Of a stretch of DNA of 32,616 nucleotides, positions 8,922-16,528 are shown piece after piece. Position 1 is the first letter of the stretch, and each line of letters opens with the position of its first letter. The stretch spans positions 1 to 32,616 of the forward strand of contig JACQHZ010000416.1 in NCBI GenBank assembly GCA_016198745.1. Reading direction: 5' to 3'. The notes under the pieces were generated by a model. That model made no database searches and was not told the origin of the DNA. It saw nothing but the letters and a program-made list of their open reading frames with translations. The translations under genes and the position numbers were made by a program. The DNA comes from Verrucomicrobiota bacterium (GTDB taxonomy: Bacteria > Verrucomicrobiota > Verrucomicrobiia > JABWAM01).

Positions 8922-9098
8922 TTGAACCTGCCCGAGGTCAAGCCCGGCGCGGAGCCGTTGCCCCATCGCGAGCCGTCCTTTGAGACCATGCTGGCCCACG
9001 CCCGCCTGCTCCTGCCTTGGTGGCGCCAGGCGCCCGAAGTTCCCAAGAACACGGAGCTATTTCACATGGACGCCGACTTTCCAGATTCAAAGAAATGA
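8922..9098 (+). CDS. Small hypothetical protein of the cassette
   Basis: A 58-residue ORF if started at TTG 8922; no ATG gives a natural start except one far inside at 8988. The frame is open further upstream across the end of the nucleotidyltransferase gene, so the true start is uncertain. The readable product has LPEVKPGAEPLPHREPSFE, then AHARLLLPWWRQAPEVP. Its stop overlaps the next ATG (ATGA at 9095), the same coupling seen before the nucleotidyltransferase gene, which supports a real gene. I do not recognise the family. It may be an accessory or antitoxin subunit of the cassette. Confidence 0.4.
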   Translation: MNLPEVKPGAEPLPHREPSFETMLAHARLLLPWWRQAPEVPKNTELFHMDADFPDSKK

Positions 9099-9289
9099 TC
9101 GAACGGGAAAACGGGAATCCATATTTCGTGCTGCCGGAATTCGATGTGCCGCAGCGGGAACATCCTTGTCTGGCTCACTGGACTTACGAGGAGGCGGTTC
9201 GAGCTTTTGAAGAGATGGCCGAAGCCCTCAAGCTCCGTGAACGCCCGCTCGCCAATGCCAGCCAGCCCCAGGAAAGGTTCGAACTCTGA
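9095..9289 (+). CDS. Small hypothetical protein, 64 residues
   Basis: Starts at ATG 9095 in a 4-nt overlap with the preceding stop. The product contains YFVLPEFDVPQREHPCLAH and an acidic amphipathic helix (EEAVRAFEEMAEALKLRE), and ends QPQERFEL. Helical, acidic, short proteins just upstream of a RelE/ParE-type gene are often antitoxins. A RelE/ParE tail begins immediately after this stop, so an antitoxin role is possible, although I do not recognise the DNA-binding half of any known antitoxin. It is the third gene in a chain linked by ATGA overlaps. Confidence 0.5.
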   Translation: MIERENGNPYFVLPEFDVPQREHPCLAHWTYEEAVRAFEEMAEALKLRERPLANASQPQERFEL

Positions 9290-9417
9290 CGTGTGGCGAA
9301 CTGCCGCATCGTTCCTATCGCATTATTTACCGCCTCCAGGCGGGCCAGTCCCACATCGAAATCGTCCGTTTCTGGCATTCAACGCGGGGCCTTCCCCACA
9401 TCCCAAACATGGATTGA
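9289..9417 (+). pseudogene. RelE/ParE-family toxin, C-terminal fragment
   Basis: The frame from 9289 to the TGA at 9415-9417 reads as the last strands of a RelE/ParE toxin: ELPHRSYRIIYRLQAGQSH followed by IEIVRFWHSTRGLP. The YRIIYR strand and the VRFWH-x-x-RG strand are the usual C-terminal core of this family. There is no start codon in a sensible position and the N-terminal half (about 50 residues) is missing, so this is a remnant. It ends four bases before the GTG of the cas4 fragment. Confidence 0.65.
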
Positions 9418-9421
9418 AGTT

Positions 9422-9655
9422 GTGAACGACCCACTCCCCCTCTCCCTCCTCAACGACCACCTCTATTGCCCGCGCCGGGCGGGGTTGAAGGTCATTGATG
9501 GATTGCGCGGCGAAAATGAGTTCACCGTCGAGGGCAGCTTGGCGCATGCTCACGTGGACCTCCCCGGGTTCGAGCAACGCGCGGGCTGGACTCTTCTTCG
9601 TGGCCTGCCCATCTATTCGGACCATCTTGGTCTCTCGGGCAAGGCGGATTTGGAC
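9422..9655 (+). pseudogene. cas4: cas4 N-terminal fragment
   Basis: About 78 residues of Cas4, the Fe-S exonuclease that trims prespacers. From GTG 9422 the product reads PLSLLNDHLYCPRRAG, with the first cluster cysteine C16. EFTVEGSLAHAHVDLPGFE and LPIYSDHLGLSGKAD follow, the last giving a catalytic acidic residue of the RecB-type nuclease. Similarity stops just after GKAD, before the remaining nuclease residues and the three C-terminal cluster cysteines. The reading frame then runs through out-of-frame cas1 sequence to a stop at 9751. This is a deletion joined to cas1, and is not expected to be active. Confidence 0.85.
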
Positions 9656-9663
9656 ATGTCTGA

Positions 9664-10363
9664 ACATCGCCTGCGCCATGGTCGCGGGCAAATTGCAGAA
9701 CGCGCGCAACTCGCTTCTGCGCGGCGCGCGCGAAGCGGCTTCACCCGCTGACGGCGCGGCGGTGGAGATCGCGCGGGTGATCCGCGGCCTGCCCGCGCAA
9801 ACCTCGTTGGACGCCGTTCGGGGCGCGGAAGGCGCCGCTGCGCAGACCTATTTCGGCGTGTTCACCGGGTTCCTCAAGCAACAGCGCGAAACCTTTGTTT
9901 TCCGGGAACGCACCCGCCGCCCGCCGCGCGACCGGATCAATTGCCTCCTCTCGTTTCTCTATGCCTTGCTGCGGCATGACTGCATGGCGGCGCTCACCAG
10001 CATCGGTCTGGATCCGTTTGTCGGCTTTCTGCACGCGGAACGCCCGAATCGGCCGGCACTGGCCCTGGACCTGATGGAAGAGTTCCGCCCCTGGCTGGCC
10101 GATCGTCTCGCGATCACCCTCGTCAACCGTCAGCAGATCGCGTCCGAGCATTTCGCGGAGCGCGAGGGCGGCGCGGTCGAGTTGACCGAGGCCGGACGGA
10201 AACTCGTGTTGAAGTCCTGGCAGGACGAAAGCAAGAAACGCTCACGCATCCGAATCTCGACCAGGAACTCCGGATCGGGCGGTTGCCCTTCGTGCAGTCC
10301 CGAATTCTCGCGCGCATGCTGCGAGGAGATGCGCCGATGTACCGGCCCTTGATTCCCAAGTAA
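9664..10363 (+). pseudogene. cas1: cas1 remnant (N-terminal domain lost, frameshift near C-terminus)
   Basis: Remains of the type I-C Cas1 integrase. Similarity starts at about 9664 with MVAGKLQNARNSLLRGARE, so roughly the first 100 residues (beta-sandwich domain) are missing; an internal ATG exists at 9678. The catalytic helical domain follows, with the expected acidic and histidine sites in AEGAAAQTYF, FLHAERPNRPALALDLMEEF and the neighbouring helix. Near 10236 the frame breaks. Reading one base earlier restores the normal end (THPNLDQELRIGRLPFVQSR and RMLRGDAPMY), closing with TAA at 10361. A single lost A in the AAA run at 10236-10238 explains this. Two independent lesions make it a pseudogene. 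Confidence 0.87.
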
Positions 10364-10368
10364 TCATC

Positions 10369-10443
10369 ATGTTTGTCCTCGTTACCTATGATGTGAACAC
10401 TGAATGCGCAATTGCTTTTTCTTTTGTAGTGGCAATATGGTGA
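10369..10443 (+). pseudogene. cas2: cas2 N-terminal fragment
   Basis: The ATG at 10369, five bases after the restored cas1 stop, opens with MFVLVTYDVNTE, the highly characteristic first strand of type I-C Cas2 with its catalytic-site aspartate. After 12 codons the similarity ends; the frame continues into unrelated A/T-rich sequence and stops at 10441-10443. No repeat-spacer array follows: the next gene starts 22 bases later. Confidence 0.8.
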
Positions 10444-10465
10444 AGCGTTGCCACCATCTCTGAAT

Positions 10466-12421
10466 ATGAGCGATCAGGATTCAAAAAACGCGGAACGTTG
10501 TCCCCATTGCGGGCGCATTCTGGATGTCACCCTGCGCCTGTGCCTCTCGTGTGCGAGACGGGGCATGGAGTCAGCCGCAACCGCTCCTGCGGAATCCCCG
10601 GTTTCCTCCTCAGCCAGGGCGGAGCCATCTTCATCTCCGTCCAGGCCCTTACCTCGGATTGAAACCAACCGTCTGCTTATCGGAACAGTGATGCTGTTTG
10701 CCATCGCCGGCATCGTCGGCTTGCTGCTCCTGCGAAGCGCCTTTGTCACAATTCAAAAGCGGATTCATGGCGACGGGGAAGCTTCCTCTTCCGAAGCCGC
10801 CCAGCCCATCCCGCCCCCTAACTCTCAAAACACGATTTCATTGGAGAAAGCCCTGGTGGAGAAATTGTTCGACATGCAAGTCAGGACCGCGAACGGTTCG
10901 ATTGTTTACTTTGACCTGGTTCCCAGGACTTCGACTCGCGCCTGGGTCCGGGTCGAACCGGGCTGGCGAATGTGCAATCCGCAGGACGGCCTTGGACTCG
11001 TCACCGTTTCATCGCAAAGCGGGATTTGCTACACACCGGGAAAACTTGATTTGTGGATTCATGCCGCCCGTTTGAAACGGTCGGGACCGCTCTCGCCAGT
11101 CGATGCTTCCAAAGTCACCTGGCAATTTGAACGGTTGCCGGCGAATGATCCGCTCCGGACCTTTCTGGAAAAAACCGCCGTTAAAAACCAGATCATCTCA
11201 TGGAACGCCTTGCAAGCCGCAGTCTGGATGCTCCACGATAATGCGGGGCTGGATGCCATCCGGAAAGCGCAGTTCACCGAGAGTCCAAATCCCGACCGAT
11301 ATCTCAGCCATGTTGCTGTCGGTTCCCGTCCCTCCGTGACATGCGCGGAACTGGATGAGGCCCTCGCCATGCTGCAGGAGGCGGGTCATGCCCCCTCGGA
11401 GTTCGCCGCCAAAGGGGAACTCGAAGGGGCGTTTTCCCGTGCGGTGGAAACCTGGCGGTCCCCGCCGCCCAACGAATCCAGCGCTTTGGAATCTCTCGCT
11501 TTCTTCAGTTGCTGCCGGCCGGAAGTCATGGAAATGCTTGCGTCCATTTGCGCGCAGCGCACCAACCCTTACCGGGGCATTGCATTAAAGCACCTCTCCC
11601 ATTTGCTGGAGCAACGAACGCGCCCGGAAATTCTATCCTATGATCGTGTGTTTGAGATTCTCAGACGCGCCCTTGAGTTGGAAGAAAATGCCCCGTATCA
11701 AAGTGAGGTTGAATGCGCGCTGGAACGAGGCAGGATGATCCGCTCCGAGATTCTGATTTCCGCTGCAACGGTCGGCGATCTGTCCCTGCTGGGGTTCCTG
11801 CTGGGCAAGGGAATGGATGTCAACGCCAGAACCGGCAGAAGTTCCAGCGCCAACGCGAGCGGAACAACCGCCCTCATTGCCGCCGTCAAGGCCGGGCAGG
11901 AGGAGGCTGTTGATCTGCTCCTCAAAAAAGGGGCGGATGTTGAAGTGGAATCTCCTGAGCGCGAAAAACCGTTGCTCCTGGCCACCGCCCGCGGTCACGC
12001 GTCCATCGCCCGGAAACTGATTGCCAGGAACGCCGATATCAACGCGCCGGGTCCCGGCAATCGCAGCTTTCCCTTGGCGGAGGCCGCGAAAAGCGGCAAT
12101 ATTGAACTGGTAAACTCCCTGTTGGAGCGGAACCAGGCCTCGCTGAACAGCGTGGACGAAGATGGGCACGACGCGCTGTATCATGCCCTCAGCGCGGGAC
12201 ATGTGGCTGTTGTTGAATTGTTGCTGAAGAAGGGCGCTTCTCCAAACAATCGGGTTGCCGACAGAATGGGCGCCCTTGGGACACCTGAGATAATGACCGC
12301 GCTGGATGTGGCCAGGGAAATGAACCATCTCGCGATGATCAAGGCGCTCAAGGATGCAGGCGCCAAGACCGGCAAGGAGGTTGCAGAAGAGAAACGCCGG
12401 TGGGAACGGCGCATTCATTGA
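10466..12421 (+). CDS. Membrane-anchored zinc-ribbon and ankyrin-repeat protein
   Basis: A 651-residue protein from ATG 10466 (a TTG at 10448 would add six residues). Order of parts: a treble-clef or zinc-ribbon motif C12-x2-C15...C26-x2-C29 at the N-terminus; a Ser/Pro/Ala-rich linker; one transmembrane helix at about 70-92 (LLIGTVMLFAIAGIVGLLLL); an extracytoplasmic or second-compartment domain (about 120-260, with GICYTPGKLDLWIHAARL and WNALQAAVWMLHD); a helical middle; and about five to six ankyrin repeats at about 430-635. TALIAAVKAGQEEAVDLLLKK and ALYHALSAGHVAVVELLLKK are clear ankyrin units. Ankyrin repeats usually bind protein partners. No enzymatic domain was recognised. It begins right after the cas2 fragment, so its upstream region may have been replaced by the same deletion. 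Confidence 0.8.
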   Translation: MSDQDSKNAERCPHCGRILDVTLRLCLSCARRGMESAATAPAESPVSSSARAEPSSSPSRPLPRIETNRLLIGTVMLFAIAGIVGLLLLRSAFVTIQKRIHGDGEASSSEAAQPIPPPNSQNTISLEKALVEKLFDMQVRTANGSIVYFDLVPRTSTRAWVRVEPGWRMCNPQDGLGLVTVSSQSGICYTPGKLDLWIHAARLKRSGPLSPVDASKVTWQFERLPANDPLRTFLEKTAVKNQIISWNALQAAVWMLHDNAGLDAIRKAQFTESPNPDRYLSHVAVGSRPSVTCAELDEALAMLQEAGHAPSEFAAKGELEGAFSRAVETWRSPPPNESSALESLAFFSCCRPEVMEMLASICAQRTNPYRGIALKHLSHLLEQRTRPEILSYDRVFEILRRALELEENAPYQSEVECALERGRMIRSEILISAATVGDLSLLGFLLGKGMDVNARTGRSSSANASGTTALIAAVKAGQEEAVDLLLKKGADVEVESPEREKPLLLATARGHASIARKLIARNADINAPGPGNRSFPLAEAAKSGNIELVNSLLERNQASLNSVDEDGHDALYHALSAGHVAVVELLLKKGASPNNRVADRMGALGTPEIMTALDVAREMNHLAMIKALKDAGAKTGKEVAEEKRRWERRIH

Positions 12422-12432
12422 CTGCCCGTGCA

Positions 12433-13701
12433 TCAGCAATCTGCGGGACGGTTCAGGAGTTTCGAACATTCCGCGAGAACGCAGGTCCAGATGATGCGAA
12501 CAGGCTTGTCGAGTTTGGCCGCCAGTTTGCGGCACGATTCGAATTCGGGTTTGGCCGAGACAACCTTCCCTTCCAACACGCCGACCTTGATTTCAACCGT
12601 TCCCAGGCGCGTTTTGATTTTCCGAACCTCGCGCGCCAGGCAGACTCGCTCTGAACGCCGAATCCTCAGCCCGAAACTGCCCGTTTCGAGCAGGAGCATC
12701 CGGCCCAAACGATCGCTTTCCGTCGGGGCAGAGAGCATTGTGATGAGCGCGCCCGGCCGGTTTTTTTTCATCTGAATCGGCGTTAGATACACATCCAGCG
12801 CGCCTGCGGCCAGCAGGCGTTCCATTGCCGCCGCCACGATTTCGGGCGAGACGTCGTCCACGTTGGTCTCGATGACGTCCACCGCCGTTTTCATCGAGCG
12901 ATTTCCGGCGCGCTCCGCCTCGCCCCAGAAGACGCGGAGCGCGTTGGGATGGTTGGCGTAGGAACGCGATCCCAAGCCGTAGCCCACCTTCTCCACGGTC
13001 AAGCCGGAGATCGGACCGAATTGCCCGACAAATTCCGCGAGAATGGCGGCGCCGGTCGGGGTGATCAATTCACCCGGCACATCAATCTGTTGCATGGGGA
13101 TTCCCTTGAGCAGGGCAATGGCGGCCGGGGTGGGAACAGGGTAACGTCCGTGCGCGCATTCGATAAACCCGCGCCCCTCGCAGGGAACCGAGGCCAGAAT
13201 CTGACCGGGCGCCATCTCTTCGAGCAGGATGCAGACACCCACGATATCGACGATGGAATCAACCGCGCCGACCTCGTGGAAATGAACTTTTTCCGTCGCG
13301 GTCCCATGAATTTTCCCTTCCACGACCGCAAGGCGATGAAAAAGGCGGATCGCCCGATCCCGCACCCAGGGCGAAAGCCCGCTGCGCGAAATCATCCGGC
13401 GGATATCCGCCCAGGTGCGTTCCGGAGAAGGGTTGTGATGATCGCCATGGCTGCGATGATGATGACAGCGGGGGGTTCCATTCCCGGGGCCGCGCCTCCT
13501 GGCGATGGTGTGAACATCAAACCTGGTTCCCGAAATCAGTTGCTGATGGCCTCGTCCCTTGTGGAGATGATATTCGCCCGCAATGCCGAGCTTGCGAAGT
13601 TCCGATTCGAGGCGCTTGAAGGAGGCGCCCATATCCAGCAGCGCGGCAATGGCCATATCGCCGCTGATCCCGCTGAAGCAATCGAAATAGAGTGTTTTCA
13701 T
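12433..13701 (-). CDS. larC: Nickel-pincer cofactor biosynthesis protein LarC
   Basis: LarC inserts nickel into the pincer nucleotide cofactor of lactate racemase and related LarA enzymes, and is a CTP-dependent cyclometallase. The 422-residue product starts at ATG 13701 with the family N-terminus MKTLYFDCFSGISGDMAIAA. A His-rich metal-binding stretch follows near residues 78-94 (CHHHRSHGDHH), then HFHEVGAVDSIVDIVG, RYPVPTPAAIALLKG, ELITPTGAAIL and the C-terminal-domain block VDVIETNVDDVSPE. Some lactobacilli make LarC from two ORFs by programmed frameshifting; here it is one continuous frame. No larA, larB or larE is adjacent. The stop is 11 nt from the end of the convergent ankyrin gene. 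An upstream extension of the frame to 13935 lacks similarity and is not used. Confidence 0.93.
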   Translation of the reverse strand: MKTLYFDCFSGISGDMAIAALLDMGASFKRLESELRKLGIAGEYHLHKGRGHQQLISGTRFDVHTIARRRGPGNGTPRCHHHRSHGDHHNPSPERTWADIRRMISRSGLSPWVRDRAIRLFHRLAVVEGKIHGTATEKVHFHEVGAVDSIVDIVGVCILLEEMAPGQILASVPCEGRGFIECAHGRYPVPTPAAIALLKGIPMQQIDVPGELITPTGAAILAEFVGQFGPISGLTVEKVGYGLGSRSYANHPNALRVFWGEAERAGNRSMKTAVDVIETNVDDVSPEIVAAAMERLLAAGALDVYLTPIQMKKNRPGALITMLSAPTESDRLGRMLLLETGSFGLRIRRSERVCLAREVRKIKTRLGTVEIKVGVLEGKVVSAKPEFESCRKLAAKLDKPVRIIWTCVLAECSKLLNRPADC

Positions 13702-13962
13702 GAGAGAGGGATTGAAACCTTGGCCTGCAGCGTTCACATTCGTCCGCCACAGCCCCCCCTGCGGCAAGATGTAACCTGCGCCCTGTCTTTCTGCCTCTGA
13801 GTCGAGGCAAAAAGCAAGACCGGGTTTTCCCGGGTGCATTGCCTGCATCTCGGCCTTTTCTCGACTCGGGCATGTTGCCAGCAAAAAGCGAGAGCCGGCA
13901 GATGAGGGATGGATTGCCACAGCACCCACGGCCAAGCGTTACCGGCGCAATGCACACGTTTT

Positions 13963-14009
13963 TCCGGAAGCCATAGCCCAAATCCACTGCCAAAAAATCG
14001 CTGGACTAC
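13963..14009 (-). repeat. Dispersed ~47-nt repeat, copy A
   Basis: Read on the minus strand this begins TAGTCCAGCGA and ends ATGGCTTCCGGAAA. It aligns without gaps to 30100-30146 on the plus strand, with roughly 80 percent identity and identical ends. Both copies are intergenic. The function is unknown. Confidence 0.7.
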
Positions 14010-14129
14010 GACAGACGGAGTACCGCCGCTGAGCCTTGGCGTTGAGAGTGGACAAGAGACACGTCTTGAGTGTTGCTTTTCTCGATGAGAAGCGTCCGAC
14101 ATTCGGTGATGTGCTTGTGCTTCATTGTT

Positions 14130-14149
14130 ATATTGTTAATTAACAATAT
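14130..14149. promoter_or_regulatory. Perfect 20-bp A/T-rich palindrome
   Basis: ATATTGTTAATTAACAATAT is a perfect palindrome in an A/T-rich pocket of an otherwise GC-rich region. It could be a repressor operator. Its half-site ATTGTTA also occurs, in the opposite arrangement, in the palindrome at 27312-27330. It is 350 bases from the nearest plausible start codon, so the regulated gene is unclear. Confidence 0.4.
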
Positions 14150-14500
14150 GCCAATTTAACGAATAATAACATAAACCGACAGGCTGGCATCCTCTACCCA
14201 TGCTTGCGGACCATGTCCAGTTCCAGTATTGTTCCGCGATGACCTCCACCACACTCGCACTCCCACACCGCTCCAGCAAACGGGCGTCCCGCGATAAAAT
14301 GCGTGCCGCCCATCGCTGAACTTTAGGATTCCATCTTACGTCCGGATTTGGGTCCAGCCAGAGCCTCTCGACAACAACCGCTCTGACTGCTACCGGTTGG
14401 AGTCCCGCCACGTCAGATTGACGGATGGGACTCGCTTTGCGGGATGCCCTCTCGTGGCACAAGGAAGCCAACAACCCCCACATGCTCCGCCTGCCTCCTC

Positions 14501-16249
14501 ATGGCCATTTCACCCCGCATCTTTCGCGTTCACGGTTCCGATTATTATTCGGATGAGCCGATGTTATCCTCGTCCACTCATACGGACGCGCGGTTGAATG
14601 ATGTCGCGGCAATGGGTTACGACGGGGTCTGGCTTCACGCCGAACTGCGCGAATTGGCGCCCACATCCCTCTTTCGCGCGCATGTGCGCGATCAAGCGAA
14701 CCGGTTGGAATCCCTCCAAACGACCGCGCGTCGGGCGCGCCAACACGGTCTCGGTCTCTGGCTTTATCTCAACGAACCGCGCGGCTATCCGCGATCCCAC
14801 CCGTTCTGGCAGGAGCGCCCGGAATGCCGCGGGCAGGAGGGGAAAGACACTGCCATCGCATGGCGACGCGGCAAGGAATGGTTTCAGACCTATGCCATGT
14901 GCCTTTCGTCAGAGACGGTGCGCTGTTTTCTGCGGGAAGCCACGCGCGACCTTTTCCAGGCAGTGCCCGAACTTGCCGGCGCCTTTGTGATTACCGCCAG
15001 CGAACATCATACGCACTGTTACTCACACCTTTACCGCATCCGTTCGGGAAAGCTGGATTGTCCGCGTTGCCGCGACCGGTCGCCCATGGAAATGCCTGTC
15101 GAGGTGGCGCGCGCCATGCAAGCCGGACTCGATGAGGCCGGCTCCAACGCGCGTCTCGCGTTTTGGACCTGGAGCTGGCGCACGTACGCGCCCAACCCCC
15201 AGCAGCCGACGCTGGACGGCTTGCCGCAGCGGATCGCTTTGCTCTCGGATTTCGAGCGCGGCGAAACGGTCCGGCGTCTGGGCAAGGAGATGATGGTGGA
15301 TGAATACAGCTTTGCGGTGACGGGACCATCCCAACAATTTCGCGAGTACCGCGAGGCGATTCGGCCCGCAAATCGCGAGATTTGGGCGAAACTCCAGGTC
15401 AATTCCACGCACGAACTGGCGACCGTTCCCAACATGCCGTTGCCGGGCATCTTGTACGACAAGGTCCGCGCGGCGCGCGCGATCGGCGTTTCCGGCGTGC
15501 TGGCCACGTGGAGCATGGCGGTTCGCCCGACCCTGAACAGTCACGCGGCAGGCCGGTTGCTCGCGATGACCGGCGAGTTGCCTGCGCGCGAGGACTTTTT
15601 GCGGCGGCTCGCCAGGGATTATTTTGACGCGGCGCTTTCGGATCGGGATGTCGCGTGGATTCTGGAGGCGTGGGCGCACTTTGAGCGGGCGATTCAGAGT
15701 TATCCAACGACCATGGAGCATGTCTATTTCAGCCCGGTCAACTACGCGCCGGCCTATCCGTGGAAACTCAAACGCGACCGCAGCCCGATGGCGCGATCCT
15801 GGACCAACGAACCGTGGGGCGATCATCTGGAAATGGCCGCCGGCGCGTTCACTCTCGGCGAAATCGCGCAGTTGCTGGGGGAAGTCGCCGCACAATGGCT
15901 GAAGGGGATTCCGGTATACCGCAAAGCGTTGGAACCCCTTGCGCCCCGTCAAAAGCGCGCGCGCGAGGAACTCGATACAGCCGAGGCCTGCGGTCTGTTT
16001 TTCGAGAGCTGCGCGCATTGTTTCGGTTTTGCAGATGCGGTGGATCGAAGGCAACCGGTGTCCGAACTTCAAGCATGGATCGCCCGCGAACTCGCAACTT
16101 GCGACCGCTTGTTGCCGTTCCTGCGCCGCGACGAGCGGATCGGCTGGCACGATGAAATCCAGGGCCGAATGGCCGATCCAGCCAGGGTTGAAGCGAAGAT
16201 GGCGGGGCTTCGCGAATTGCGCGCGACGCTTGAACGCGAAACAGGGTGA
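14501..16249 (+). CDS. Glycoside-hydrolase-like protein (TIM-barrel candidate, family unknown)
   Basis: A 582-residue protein from ATG 14501; the frame is open upstream to 14444, but the sequence there lacks coding character. The N-terminal ~380 residues read like a (beta/alpha)8 glycosidase barrel: VHGSDYYSDEPML, MGYDGVWLHAELRELAP, LGLWLYLNEPRGYP, a strand AGAFVITASEHHTHCYSH, a small C-x2-C (LDCPRCRD), ARLAFWTWSWRTYAPNP and VSGVLATWSMAVRPT. The C-terminal part is helical. No signal peptide is visible, so a cytosolic role on oligosaccharides is likely. The ITASEHH strand is a candidate catalytic region with an acidic residue. I cannot assign a known GH family. It overlaps the next small ORF by GTGA. 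Confidence 0.65.
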   Translation: MAISPRIFRVHGSDYYSDEPMLSSSTHTDARLNDVAAMGYDGVWLHAELRELAPTSLFRAHVRDQANRLESLQTTARRARQHGLGLWLYLNEPRGYPRSHPFWQERPECRGQEGKDTAIAWRRGKEWFQTYAMCLSSETVRCFLREATRDLFQAVPELAGAFVITASEHHTHCYSHLYRIRSGKLDCPRCRDRSPMEMPVEVARAMQAGLDEAGSNARLAFWTWSWRTYAPNPQQPTLDGLPQRIALLSDFERGETVRRLGKEMMVDEYSFAVTGPSQQFREYREAIRPANREIWAKLQVNSTHELATVPNMPLPGILYDKVRAARAIGVSGVLATWSMAVRPTLNSHAAGRLLAMTGELPAREDFLRRLARDYFDAALSDRDVAWILEAWAHFERAIQSYPTTMEHVYFSPVNYAPAYPWKLKRDRSPMARSWTNEPWGDHLEMAAGAFTLGEIAQLLGEVAAQWLKGIPVYRKALEPLAPRQKRAREELDTAEACGLFFESCAHCFGFADAVDRRQPVSELQAWIARELATCDRLLPFLRRDERIGWHDEIQGRMADPARVEAKMAGLRELRATLERETG

Positions 16250-16425
16250 AAACAAGGAACCGGCATCCGGTAGCCGTCCTCGCCTCCTGGGCCGCGGCGC
16301 TTGTTGCAAACGCCCCCCTCGATGCTGCAGACGCGACCGTCGCGCCGAACGAGCCGCCGGAAAAAGCGAAAGCGGCAGGGGCGGAGAGATGCAGCCCAGG
16401 CGGGACCGCCCCTGCACCGGATTAG
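16246..16425 (+). CDS. Short secreted leader-like peptide, possibly a truncated gene
   Basis: A GTG at 16246 overlaps the upstream stop (GTGA) and opens a 59-codon frame. The start MKTRNRHPVAVLASWAAAL looks like a Sec signal peptide with a cleavage site near DAADA, followed by a Pro/Glu/Lys/Ala-rich stretch. The last 17 codons coincide with a long inverted repeat (16375-16415), so the frame may have been cut by insertion of that repeat. It is either a very small secreted protein or the 5' end of a lost secreted enzyme. No family was recognised. Confidence 0.4.
   Translation: MKTRNRHPVAVLASWAAALVANAPLDAADATVAPNEPPEKAKAAGAERCSPGGTAPAPD
16375..16415. repeat. Inverted repeat with perfect 10-bp arms
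   Basis: GCAGGGGCGG (16375-16384) and CCGCCCCTGC (16406-16415) are perfect inverted arms around 21 bases. The loop adds an alternative GGCGG-GA-CCGCC hairpin. There is no T-tract downstream, so it does not look like an intrinsic terminator. It resembles the small GC-rich palindromes elsewhere in the window. Confidence 0.6.
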
Positions 16426-16528
16426 AATTCTTGTTCATTTATGTCTGAATCGCTCAGGAAGAACCTGATTGATATTGTCGGGGGAGGGGTTCGTCATTAC
16501 ACTCTGCCCCGAACCGCCTCTCATCAAT

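Larger units (their letters stand above)
13702..14500. other. Long intergenic region with repeat copy and palindrome
   Basis: About 800 bases between divergent larC and the glycosidase-like gene. It holds one copy of a ~47-nt dispersed repeat (13963-14009) and a 20-bp A/T-rich palindrome (14130-14149). Two minus-strand open frames (13734-14102 and 14136-14483) cross it. Neither has a convincing start context or recognisable family; the second is unusually Trp/Arg-rich. I treat both as unproven. Confidence 0.5.

Noticed and set aside
9408-9425. ACATGGATTGAAGTTG resembles the end of a type I-C CRISPR repeat (GTGGATTGAAAC)
   Set aside because: It occurs once, lies inside the RelE/ParE reading frame, and has no partner repeat or palindrome.
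13734-14102. Minus-strand ORF upstream of larC
   Set aside because: Overlaps the dispersed repeat and has no similarity; probably chance.
14136-14483. Minus-strand ORF of 115 codons
   Set aside because: No recognisable family or ribosome site and an odd Trp/Arg-rich composition; left as unproven in the intergenic entry.
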